Positions 1 through 5,901 of a stretch of 6,901 nucleotides of DNA are shown one piece after another. Position numbers and translations under genes: made by a program. The notes under the pieces are model-generated. The model did no database searches. It had not been told where the DNA came from and was given only the letters and a program-made list of their open reading frames with translations. Location: NCBI GenBank assembly GCA_002390225.1, contig DGOW01000014.1, forward strand, positions 13,434 through 20,334, written 5' to 3'. This stretch comes from Gemmatimonadales bacterium UBA4456. GTDB lineage: Bacteria > Gemmatimonadota > Gemmatimonadetes > Longimicrobiales > Gaopeijiaceae. Every line of letters begins with the position of its first letter. Position 1 is the stretch's first letter.

Positions 1-675
1 ACTGTCTGACCCCTGCTCCGACGTGCCGTAGCGACCCCGGCCGTTGCGCCGCCACCACTGGATCGACGGGACCTGGGGGATATCAGGCACGACGTAGAGG
101 GCCTGCATGATGGTGTGGTCGGGGGACAGGTCCACGATCTCGTACTCAGGCAACACCCGACCGATCTGGCGTGACCAGTTCTCCCACGCCCAGCTGCCCC
201 AGAAGTCGTCGATGTACAGCACGCCACCCTTCAGGAGGTATTCCCGAAGGCGCTTGACCTCATCCGAGCTGAACCCGACGGTGCCCACATCTGACATGAA
301 CAGGAATGGACACTCGAAGAGTTCGTCCTGGGAGGCTCTCACGACCGCGAATCCCGGCTGTCCGTCTGCCCACACGGCGGGATTTGCCGCAGTAAGCTCA
401 TCGAACCGCTCGAGGAAGTTCCAGTCCGAGCCGGGATAGTCGGTATTCCATCCGTGCCCCATGGGCTCCCGTCGGGTGCTCTGGTATAGGAGCCGACAAA
501 AGGTGAATCGGCGGTCGACAACCCCGTTTTCAGCGGTCGGAAGTCCCTCACGATCAGGATTCGGCTGCCAGCCGCCACCCCCCCAGAAACGCTGCGGCCT
601 TTGCTGGAACGCGGCGAGCGCCAGCACGAGGACGATCGGTGCGGCGAGTCTGACCCACCTTGGTGTTCGGCGCAC
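1..675 (-). CDS. Exported DUF4159-family protein (C-terminus beyond window)
   Basis: The minus-strand frame is open from a GTG at 675-673 to the left edge (225 codons, no stop), so the C-terminus is missing. An AGG at 684-682 lies 6 nt before this GTG. Residues 1-9 are basic (VRRTPRWVR) and 10-23 are a hydrophobic Leu/Val/Ala stretch, which looks like a signal peptide or N-terminal anchor. A Gly/Trp-rich linker follows (31-36). The body matches the DUF4159 pattern as I know it: FTFCRLLY (57-64), GHGWNTDYPG (73-82) followed by WNFLERFDELT (85-95), ECPFLFMSDVG (121-131), then a Ser-Asp-Glu-led helix and KGGVLYIDDFWG (149-160). The SPDHTIMQALY segment (184-194) also fits. DUF4159 proteins have no established biochemical role; they are usually extracytoplasmic. 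It follows a glutamine amidotransferase-like gene and is probably translated by coupling to it. The family call is firm; the function is unknown. Confidence 0.85.
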   Translation of the reverse strand, partial: MRRTPRWVRLAAPIVLVLALAAFQQRPQRFWGGGGWQPNPDREGLPTAENGVVDRRFTFCRLLYQSTRREPMGHGWNTDYPGSDWNFLERFDELTAANPAVWADGQPGFAVVRASQDELFECPFLFMSDVGTVGFSSDEVKRLREYLLKGGVLYIDDFWGSWAWENWSRQIGRVLPEYEIVDLSPDHTIMQALYVVPDIPQVPSIQWWRRNGRGRYGTSEQGSDS

Positions 676-695
676 CCCGGACCTCAAGCCGGGGT
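674..695 (-). promoter_or_regulatory. Hairpin over gene junction, candidate translational-coupling element
   Basis: Read on the minus strand, ACCCCGG (695-689) pairs perfectly with CCGGGGT (680-674) around the 8-nt loop CTTGAGGT. The loop contains the amidotransferase stop TGA (686-684) and the AGG that would serve as ribosome-binding site for the DUF4159 gene. The 3' arm includes the first two bases of that gene's GTG start (675-673). Six of the seven pairs are G-C. A ribosome finishing the upstream gene would melt the stem, so downstream initiation should depend on upstream translation. The geometry is seen directly; the regulatory role is inferred. It has no following T-run, so it is not a typical intrinsic terminator. 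Confidence 0.5.
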
Positions 696-1424
696 CAGTG
701 CCTGCCGCAGGAAGCGGCGCAGGAGGTCCTCGGTCTGAGGAAGCTCCGGGGTCTTCTCGTCTAGCTCGTCGAGAGTGGACGCTCCGGCAAGCGGCAGGTA
801 AGACGGGTACATCGCGATGCGCGACACCAGGCCGGCTTTATCAAGCTCTGGATGGAACTGAGTACAGTAGATCGGCTTACCGGGGAAATGGAATGCCTGG
901 TTGGCCGAGCGCGCGCTGGACGCCAGGAGGGCGGCACCATCAGGAAGAGAGACCACGTGGTCCTCGTGTCCAGAGAGTCCCTGGAAGTGCCGACCAAGTG
1001 GTCCAAACACCGGATCCTTTACCCCAGCGTCCGTGAGTTCCATCCACGTGACACCGACCTCGGCCCGTGAACGATCAGTGACGACCTCACCACCCAGAGC
1101 CCGTGCCATGGCCTGGAAACCCCAGCACGATGCGAACGTCGGTTTGCTGCTCTCGTACAGGCCGACCATCGCGTCGAGTGCTGCCCCGAGCCAGGGGCCG
1201 CCGCGGGCCACAGAGTAGTCCCCGCTCCCGCCGAGCAGTACGACGTCCACCGCATCGATCTGAGACGCGCTGGGGGCGCCCGACAACAGGTCGAAGATCT
1301 CTACCTGCCCCGACGCCAGATCGAAGCACCGCTCGAAGCACTCGATTTCGTGACCGCTCATGGGGTCACCGGGATTGCGGACCTGCAGGAGCAGGAAGCG
1401 CGGGCCTTGTTCGATTGAAGCCAC
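684..1424 (-). CDS. Stand-alone class I glutamine amidotransferase-like protein
   Basis: This 246-residue protein has the class I (triad) glutamine amidotransferase fold signature. A first beta strand RFLLLQVRNP (9-18) is followed by VDVVLLGGSGDYSV (59-72). The nucleophile elbow is ASCWGFQAMA (98-107) with Cys100, and YCTQFHPEL (186-194) supplies His191 and Glu193, so the triad is complete. Such domains release ammonia from glutamine for a partner synthetase, or act as peptidases; no synthetase domain is attached or encoded nearby, so the acceptor is unknown. The start is a GTG at 1424 with no clear Shine-Dalgarno. A later ATG (residue 22) would delete the first strand, and an in-frame TGA lies a few codons upstream of 1424. 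A good promoter lies about 65 nt upstream. It is the first gene of a leftward pair with the DUF4159 gene. It resembles the GuaA amidotransferase half in style, but I would not call it GuaA. Confidence 0.8.
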   Translation of the reverse strand: MASIEQGPRFLLLQVRNPGDPMSGHEIECFERCFDLASGQVEIFDLLSGAPSASQIDAVDVVLLGGSGDYSVARGGPWLGAALDAMVGLYESSKPTFASCWGFQAMARALGGEVVTDRSRAEVGVTWMELTDAGVKDPVFGPLGRHFQGLSGHEDHVVSLPDGAALLASSARSANQAFHFPGKPIYCTQFHPELDKAGLVSRIAMYPSYLPLAGASTLDELDEKTPELPQTEDLLRRFLRQALTPA

Positions 1425-1487
1425 GATCGGCAGGGCTGATCAGAGGGGATCTCGTCGGACGCGGCCTGACGCGCGTCGTCACGAAGC

Positions 1488-1516
1488 ATTGTATCCCGCT
1501 GCGGCAGCGACTTCAA
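1488..1516 (-). promoter_or_regulatory. Sigma70-like promoter driving the leftward pair
   Basis: On the minus strand there is TTGAAG at 1516-1511 (-35; the consensus is TTGACA) and TACAAT at 1493-1488 (-10; five of six matches to TATAAT), separated by exactly 17 nt. Transcription would begin near 1481, giving a leader of roughly 57 nt before the GTG at 1424. Spacing and position are convincing for a housekeeping promoter of the amidotransferase/DUF4159 pair, but no experimental support is available from the sequence. Confidence 0.5.
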
Positions 1517-1601
1517 ACCGCCACAGCATTCATCCCGCCCCGCCTCCGCAGTGCGGCATGAAGAGCTGGGCCTGCGCACCACGAATATCAAGCTATTTCC
1601 G

Positions 1602-1614
1602 TCACCATAGGTGA
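1602..1614. promoter_or_regulatory. Palindrome TCACCATAGGTGA, candidate operator
   Basis: The arms TCACC (1602-1606) and GGTGA (1610-1614) form a perfect 5-bp inverted repeat around ATA. A related GGTCAC follows at 1629-1634. The site lies just upstream of the possible desaturase-operon promoter, where a regulator could act. A short palindrome of this length can arise by chance, and I cannot assign a regulator family. Confidence 0.25.
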
Positions 1615-1622
1615 ACATCCGG

Positions 1623-1649
1623 TGGACAGGTCACGCATCCGTATATAAC
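1623..1649 (+). promoter_or_regulatory. Possible promoter of the desaturase operon
   Basis: TGGACA (1623-1628) resembles a -35 box and TATAAC (1644-1649), within the AT-rich GTATATAAC, resembles a -10 box. The spacer is only 15 nt, shorter than the sigma70 optimum, so the promoter would be weak or activator- or alternative-sigma-dependent. It places the transcript start near 1656, downstream of the GTG at 1611 but upstream of the ATG at 1683, which supports the latter as the desaturase start. Confidence 0.3.
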
Positions 1650-1682
1650 GTCCGAATCGGAAGTCCACCCTTGCGCGCGCGT

Positions 1683-2570
1683 ATGCTCACACCGGCCCTG
1701 AACGCCCTGAAGTCTCTCGTCCTCTGGTTCGACTCGTCCGCCATCGATCGCGAGAAGATGACCGACAAGACGGTCGTTGACTGGTTCCGTGTCATTCCCT
1801 TCATCGCGGTTCACGGCGCATGCCTGGGCGTGATCTGGGTGGGTTGGAGCTGGACGGCCGTCGGCGTAGCGGCCGGTCTCTACGCAATCAGAATGTTCGC
1901 CATCACAGGCTTCTACCACAGATACTTCTCGCATCGGTCGTTCAAGACCTCACGCCCCGCGCAGTTCGTCTTCGCGGTACTCGGTGCCAGCTCTGCACAG
2001 CGGGGTCCTCTGTGGTGGGCAGCACATCATCGCCATCACCACCGGCATTCGGACACGGAGCACGACGTGCACTCGCCCCGCCATCACGGGTTCTGGTGGG
2101 CGCATATGGGGTGGATCACAGCGCCGGGCAACTTCCCCACCGATTTCGATGCGGTACAGGATCTCACGAAGTATCCCGAGCTGCGCTTCCTCGACCGCTT
2201 CGATGTCCTGGTGCCCATCGTACTTGCGGTAAGCCTGTTTTTGCTGGGCGGGTGGCAGATGCTCGTGTGGGGGTTCTTTATCAGTACCGTGGTGCTCTTT
2301 CACTGCACGTGCTTCATCAACTCGCTGGCGCATCAGCTCGGCACGCAACGCTACGACACCGGTGACGACAGCCGAAACAGCCTTATGCTGGCTCTGCTCA
2401 CCTTCGGCGAAGGATGGCACAACAACCACCACAAGTATCCCGGCTCGGCTCGCCAGGGCTTCTTTTGGTGGGAGGTGGACATCACCTACTACGGGCTCCA
2501 ACTACTGGAGAAGCTCCGGATCATCCGCGACCTCCGGCAGCCACCGGATCGGCTGCTCCAGCGCGGCTGA
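1683..2570 (+). CDS. Membrane acyl (delta-9-type) fatty acid desaturase
   Basis: This is an integral-membrane di-iron desaturase of the OLE1/stearoyl-CoA type (COG1398), which uses O2 and electrons to place a cis double bond in an acyl chain. With the start at 1683 it has 295 residues, normal for the bacterial family. All three histidine boxes are present: HRYFSH (79-84), the very His-rich AHHRHHHRHSD (114-124) and WHNNHH (245-250). NSLAHQLG (213-220) adds the extra conserved His217. Hydrophobic membrane segments are visible around 38-75, 93-113 and 174-210. The C-terminus FFWWEVDITYYGL (260-272) is also typical. The frame extends to a GTG at 1611, but the N-terminus MLTPALNALK followed by LWFDSSA matches how relatives begin, and a possible promoter lies between the two starts; neither has a clear ribosome site. 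It is the first gene of the operon and presumably makes the unsaturated substrate for the later enzymes. Acyl-CoA versus phospholipid-bound substrate cannot be told from sequence. Confidence 0.9.
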   Translation: MLTPALNALKSLVLWFDSSAIDREKMTDKTVVDWFRVIPFIAVHGACLGVIWVGWSWTAVGVAAGLYAIRMFAITGFYHRYFSHRSFKTSRPAQFVFAVLGASSAQRGPLWWAAHHRHHHRHSDTEHDVHSPRHHGFWWAHMGWITAPGNFPTDFDAVQDLTKYPELRFLDRFDVLVPIVLAVSLFLLGGWQMLVWGFFISTVVLFHCTCFINSLAHQLGTQRYDTGDDSRNSLMLALLTFGEGWHNNHHKYPGSARQGFFWWEVDITYYGLQLLEKLRIIRDLRQPPDRLLQRG

Positions 2571-2572
2571 CG

Positions 2573-3805
2573 ATGCGCATCGCGATCGTCGGTACGGGGG
2601 TGTCAGGCCTCGTGGCCGCGTACCTCCTCAGCGGTGAGCACGATCTCACCGTATTCGAAGCACGGGATCGCATCGGTGGGCACGTCAACACGATCGAGGT
2701 CGAGGATCCGGACGGTAACCACCTTCAAATCGACACCGGCTTCATCGTCTACAACGAAAACAACTACCCGTTGTTCACTCGGCTCATCGGTCAGCTCGAT
2801 GTCGAGACCCAGCCGTCGGACATGAGCTTCAGCGTGAAGTGCGACCGGACGGGCGTCGAGTATAACGGGTCGTCGATGCGCCAGATCTTCGCCCAGAAGC
2901 GGAATCTGCTCCGTCCATCGTTTCATCGAATGCTGCTCGACATCCTGCGCTTCAACCGTGAGGCCGCGCCCGCCATTCGCAACGACGCCGCGCTTATGAC
3001 GCTCGGCGAGTACGTGCGCAGCGGTGGATACTCCGAGACGCTCTCGGAGTTGTACCTCCTCCCTATGGGCTCGGCCCTCTGGTCGATCCCCCGGGACCAG
3101 GTGCTCGAGATGCCTGCAGCGTTCTTCGTGGAATTCTTCGAGAACCACGGCATGCTCACCGTCGACGACCGGCCCGATTGGCGTGTGGTCGCCGGAGGGT
3201 CGAACGCGTACCTCGGGCCATTGACCCGTTCCTTCCGGAACCGAATCAGAACCTCGGCACCGGTCACCTCCGTGACTCGGAACGTCGATCACGTCCTGGT
3301 GAACGGAGAACGATTCGACGAGGTGGTGTTTGCGTGCCACTCCGACCAGGCACTAGACGCGCTCAGCGACGCGACTCCGGTGGAACGGGAACTCCTTGGG
3401 GCCCTACCCTATCAGTCGAACGACGTCGTGCTTCACACCGACTCGAGCGTCCTCCCTCGTCGCGCCAATGCCTGGGGCTCGTGGAACTATCACGTCCGAG
3501 AGGGCGACGAAGGGCCTGCCACCGTCACGTACAACATGAACATGCTGCAGACGCTGCAGACGCCTCGCACCTACTGCGTCACGCTCAACGCGACGGACAC
3601 GATCGACCCGTCGTCAGTCCTGTACCGGACGACGTTTCATCACCCGGTCTACACAAACGAGGGCTTCGCAGCGCACTCACGGCACGGCGAGATCAGTGGC
3701 ACGAATCGCACGCACTACTGCGGTGCCTACTGGGGCTTCGGCTTCCATGAGGACGGTGTGCGGAGTGGTGTCCGGGTCGCCGAGCACTTTGGAGCGTCAT
3801 TGTGA
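2573..3805 (+). CDS. COG2907-type FAD/NAD(P)-binding oxidoreductase
   Basis: This 410-residue flavoprotein belongs to the amine-oxidase/phytoene-desaturase-like superfamily. The N-terminal dinucleotide fold has MRIAIVGTGVSG (Gly7, Gly9, Gly12) with the ribose-binding acidic residue Glu29 in FEARDRIGGHVNT (28-40); the GGHxNT variant is typical of COG2907. Further family marks are DTGFIVYNENNYPLF (54-68), PMGSALWSIP (164-173), VAGGSNAYL (206-214), WGSWNYH (301-307), and the C-terminal flavin-contact segment HYCGAYWGFGFHEDG (381-395). The frame is open upstream to 2414, but that would overlap the desaturase by over 150 bp and add a Pro/Gly-rich tail before the conserved first strand, so I chose the ATG two nucleotides after the desaturase stop. 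COG2907 genes are commonly found beside DUF1365 and CFA-synthase genes, as here. Oxidation or reduction of a modified acyl chain is the likely role, but the reaction is not shown by sequence. Confidence 0.87.
   Translation: MRIAIVGTGVSGLVAAYLLSGEHDLTVFEARDRIGGHVNTIEVEDPDGNHLQIDTGFIVYNENNYPLFTRLIGQLDVETQPSDMSFSVKCDRTGVEYNGSSMRQIFAQKRNLLRPSFHRMLLDILRFNREAAPAIRNDAALMTLGEYVRSGGYSETLSELYLLPMGSALWSIPRDQVLEMPAAFFVEFFENHGMLTVDDRPDWRVVAGGSNAYLGPLTRSFRNRIRTSAPVTSVTRNVDHVLVNGERFDEVVFACHSDQALDALSDATPVERELLGALPYQSNDVVLHTDSSVLPRRANAWGSWNYHVREGDEGPATVTYNMNMLQTLQTPRTYCVTLNATDTIDPSSVLYRTTFHHPVYTNEGFAAHSRHGEISGTNRTHYCGAYWGFGFHEDGVRSGVRVAEHFGASL
3791..3794 (+). promoter_or_regulatory. Ribosome-binding site of the DUF1365 gene
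   Basis: GGAG sits seven nucleotides before the GTG at 3802, within the last codons of the flavoprotein gene. It supports the unusual GTG start that overlaps the upstream TGA. Confidence 0.6.
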
Positions 3806-4647
3806 CAGTCCAGGCCCAACCCTCCAACCTTCAGGCGCCGGTGTCGTCTCTCGGGACACCCTCGTTGGCGAGTGCGATCTACACAGGCTCGGTGCAACAC
3901 ACGCGCTTCCATCCGCGGCGGCACACCTTCTCGTACCGCATCTTCATGATGTACATGGATCTCGCCGAGCTCGACAAGGTCTTCGCGGGACGCTGGCTCT
4001 GGTCTACTCGGCGCCCAGCTGTCGCCTGGTTTCGCCGGTCCGACTACCTCGGCGACGCATCCATCCCGCTCGACACAGCCGTGCGTGACGAGGCCGAGCG
4101 GCTCACCGGTCGCCGGCCGGCAGGGCCGATCCGCGTGCTCACGCACCTCCGAACATTCGGCTACGCCCAGAACCCTGTCACCTTCTATTACTGCTTCGCC
4201 CCATGCGGACCTCGCGTGGAGACGATCCTTTCCGAGATCACGAACACACCGTGGGGTGAGCGGCATACATATGCGGTCTCCGGCAGCGTCGAGGACGAGG
4301 TCGCGTCCGCGCGGAAAGTGGCTACGGGCCAGGACCATGAGTTCGACAAGGCGTTCCACGTTTCCCCGTTCATGGATATGGAGTACACCTACTCATGGCG
4401 CTTCAGCGAGCCCGAGGCATCGCTGACGGTAAACATGACGAACTGGACCAAGACGGAGTCGAGTCCCACCCGTATGTTCGACGCGTCATTGTCACTTCAA
4501 CGCCGCGAGATCACGGGCCGTGCCCTCGCCAGCGTTCTCGCAACGTACCCGCTAATGACCATTCGCGTGGTCGCCGGTATCTACTGGCAGGCACTTCGCC
4601 TGTGGCTCAAGCGGGTACCTTTCTTCGTTCATCCCGCCAAACGCTGA
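3802..4647 (+). CDS. DUF1365 (COG3496) family protein
   Basis: This 281-residue protein carries the DUF1365 hallmarks. YTGSVQHTRFHPRRHTFSYR (27-46) is followed by LRTFGYAQNPVTFYYC (116-131), EITNTPWGERHTY (145-157), FHVSPFMDMEYTY (185-197), and a C-terminal amphipathic/hydrophobic stretch ending LWLKRVPFFVHP (267-278), which may touch the membrane. The start is a GTG at 3802 that overlaps the previous stop as GTGA, with GGAG at 3791-3794 seven nucleotides upstream, a good ribosome site. The family has no settled biochemical function as far as I know. It is repeatedly found between COG2907 and CFA-family methyltransferase genes, and the order here is the same, which implies a step in, or partner of, that lipid modification. 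The first 20 or so residues are Ser/Pro/Gln-rich and poorly conserved. The family call is firm; the role is inferred from context only. Confidence 0.87.
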   Translation: MTVQAQPSNLQAPVSSLGTPSLASAIYTGSVQHTRFHPRRHTFSYRIFMMYMDLAELDKVFAGRWLWSTRRPAVAWFRRSDYLGDASIPLDTAVRDEAERLTGRRPAGPIRVLTHLRTFGYAQNPVTFYYCFAPCGPRVETILSEITNTPWGERHTYAVSGSVEDEVASARKVATGQDHEFDKAFHVSPFMDMEYTYSWRFSEPEASLTVNMTNWTKTESSPTRMFDASLSLQRREITGRALASVLATYPLMTIRVVAGIYWQALRLWLKRVPFFVHPAKR

Positions 4648-4665
4648 GCGTGGCGATCTGATTTG

Positions 4666-5901
4666 ATGAGTATCCTTGATTCCGTGGCAGAGAAGGCCGT
4701 CCGGGCACAACTCGAAGCGCTGAAGTATGGTAGGCTGACCGTGATCGACGGCGACCAGACCTCCGTGCACGGCGCAACTCAGGGACTCGATGCAACCGTG
4801 ACCGTGCTGGATCAGAACTTCTACCGCGCGGTCGCTTTCGGTGGGCATGTGGGCGCCGCGGAGGCGTACGCCGACGGAGCGTGGACCACCCCTGACCTGA
4901 CGGCAATCATCCGTCTCTTCGTTCGCAATCGTGACGTCTTGGACGGCATGGAGACCGGGCTGGCCCGACTGATACAGCCAATCAGGCAGTTCCTGCACGC
5001 ACGGAATCGCAATACCGAGTCCGGAAGTCGCCGCAACATCCATGCGCATTACGACCTCGGGAACGAGTTCTTCCAGGAATTTCTCGACGAGACGATGACG
5101 TACTCGGCAGGGATCTTCGATCAGCCGGGTTCTTCGCTGAAGGACGCGTCCCTCGCGAAGTACGACCGTCTCTGTCGGAAGCTCGATATCGGTCCAGACG
5201 ATCACGTGGTCGAGATCGGGACCGGCTGGGGAGGCTTCGCGCTGCACGCGGCGGGGACATACGGTTGTCGGGTCACGACCACGACGATCTCTCGGGAGCA
5301 GCATGCGCTGGCCAACAAGAGGCTTCGTGAGGCCGGGCTCGCAGACCGCGTGACCGTCCTCCTCGAGGACTATCGTAAGCTGACGGGCACCTTCGACAAG
5401 CTCGTATCCATCGAGATGATCGAGGCCGTGGGGCACCACTACTTCCAGGCGTACTTCAAGCAGTGCGCAAACCTCCTCGCTCCGAACGGTCTCGCCGCGA
5501 TCCAGGCCATCACGATCCAGGACCGCTTCTATGAGTCGGCGCGCAGAGAGGTCGATTTTATCAAGCACTATATCTTCCCGGGTAGCTGCATCCCCTCCAT
5601 CTCGACGCTCTCCGGAGCGGCCTCACCGACGGACCTTCGACTCGTGCACCTCGAAGATCTCACGCCCCACTACGCCGAGACGCTGAGACGCTGGCGTGCG
5701 GGCTTCCTCGATCGCTGGGACCGGATCGAGTCTCAGGGATTCGACGAACAGTTCAAGCGCATCTGGGAGTTCTACTTCTGCTATTGCGAAGGCGGATTCG
5801 ACGAAGCGGTCCTTGGCTCGATCCAGTTCCTGTTCGCGAAACCCGAGGCCGAGATCCCGAGCCTCGCGGATCTACCTCCGCTCCGGAGACAGATCGCATG
5901 A
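4666..5901 (+). CDS. CFA-synthase-family SAM-dependent methyltransferase with altered active site
   Basis: This 411-residue protein is of the cyclopropane-fatty-acyl-phospholipid synthase family (COG2230). The SAM-binding motif I is VEIGTGWGGF (182-191). HYDLGNEFF (128-136), TISREQ (207-212), KLVSIEMIEAVG (245-256), QAITIQD (280-286) and HYIFPGSCIPS (301-311) follow in the family's order. The family adds a methylene or methyl from SAM to an acyl double bond. Compared with E. coli CFA synthase from memory, the active-site Cys (YSCAYW) is Ala148 in YSAGIF, the His after the catalytic Glu (FEH) is Ala254 in IEA, and the later bicarbonate-site His is Gln280; the aligned Tyr (Y370) appears kept. 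The last two changes fit the DUF1365-linked subfamily; the Cys loss seems less usual. I chose the ATG at 4666, 18 nt after the DUF1365 stop, rather than the TTG three bases earlier; the ribosome site is weak. The product could be a methyl- or methylene-branched chain rather than a cyclopropane. Confidence 0.88.
   Translation: MSILDSVAEKAVRAQLEALKYGRLTVIDGDQTSVHGATQGLDATVTVLDQNFYRAVAFGGHVGAAEAYADGAWTTPDLTAIIRLFVRNRDVLDGMETGLARLIQPIRQFLHARNRNTESGSRRNIHAHYDLGNEFFQEFLDETMTYSAGIFDQPGSSLKDASLAKYDRLCRKLDIGPDDHVVEIGTGWGGFALHAAGTYGCRVTTTTISREQHALANKRLREAGLADRVTVLLEDYRKLTGTFDKLVSIEMIEAVGHHYFQAYFKQCANLLAPNGLAAIQAITIQDRFYESARREVDFIKHYIFPGSCIPSISTLSGAASPTDLRLVHLEDLTPHYAETLRRWRAGFLDRWDRIESQGFDEQFKRIWEFYFCYCEGGFDEAVLGSIQFLFAKPEAEIPSLADLPPLRRQIA
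5885..5889 (+). promoter_or_regulatory. Ribosome-binding site of the second methyltransferase
   Basis: GGAGA lies eight nucleotides before the ATG at 5898, inside the 3' end of the preceding methyltransferase gene. It fixes the start at the ATGA overlap and indicates translational coupling of the two methyltransferases. Confidence 0.6.

Larger units (their letters stand above)
1425..1682. other. Divergent intergenic control region
   Basis: This 258-nt gap separates the leftward amidotransferase gene from the rightward desaturase operon. Next to the amidotransferase start is a loose dyad, GATC-N9-GATC (1425-1441). Beyond it lie the leftward promoter (1488-1516), a 13-bp palindrome (1602-1614) and an AT-rich element facing right (1642-1649). 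I see no convincing coding frame, RNA gene or terminator in it. The open frames crossing it lack plausible protein content. Confidence 0.5.

Noticed and set aside
461..1036. Plus-strand open frame crossing both leftward genes
   Set aside because: It runs across the junction of two recognisable minus-strand genes, and its translation is low-complexity Arg/Gly/Pro/Ser.
1425..1441. Imperfect dyad GATC-N9-GATC just upstream of the amidotransferase start
   Set aside because: The arms match in only four outer bases plus a few inner ones, which is too weak to call an operator.
1437..1441. TGATC as a possible RpoE/ChrR-type -35 element
   Set aside because: No matching -10 sequence is found at the expected distance, and it lies about 240 nt from the desaturase start.
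1611..1682. GTG start at 1611 for the desaturase
   Set aside because: There is no ribosome site, the added 24 residues do not look like the family N-terminus, and the possible promoter would lie inside the extension.
1950..2501. Minus-strand open frame opposite the desaturase
   Set aside because: It mirrors the His-box coding region and shows no motif of its own.
2414..2572. Upstream extension of the flavoprotein frame to an earlier ATG
   Set aside because: It would overlap the conserved third His box of the desaturase and add a tail ahead of the dinucleotide-binding strand, which normally begins the protein.
3544..3561. Tandem repeat of CTGCAGACG (two copies)
   Set aside because: Only two copies, in frame, encoding LQT-LQT within a conserved region of the flavoprotein; most likely a coincidence of codon use.
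4552..5568. Long open frame on the minus strand (338 codons) opposite the CFA-family gene
   Set aside because: It is the antisense shadow of a clearly coding gene with recognisable motifs. Its translation is rich in Arg/Val/Glu/His with no family signature, as expected from GC-rich antisense frames.
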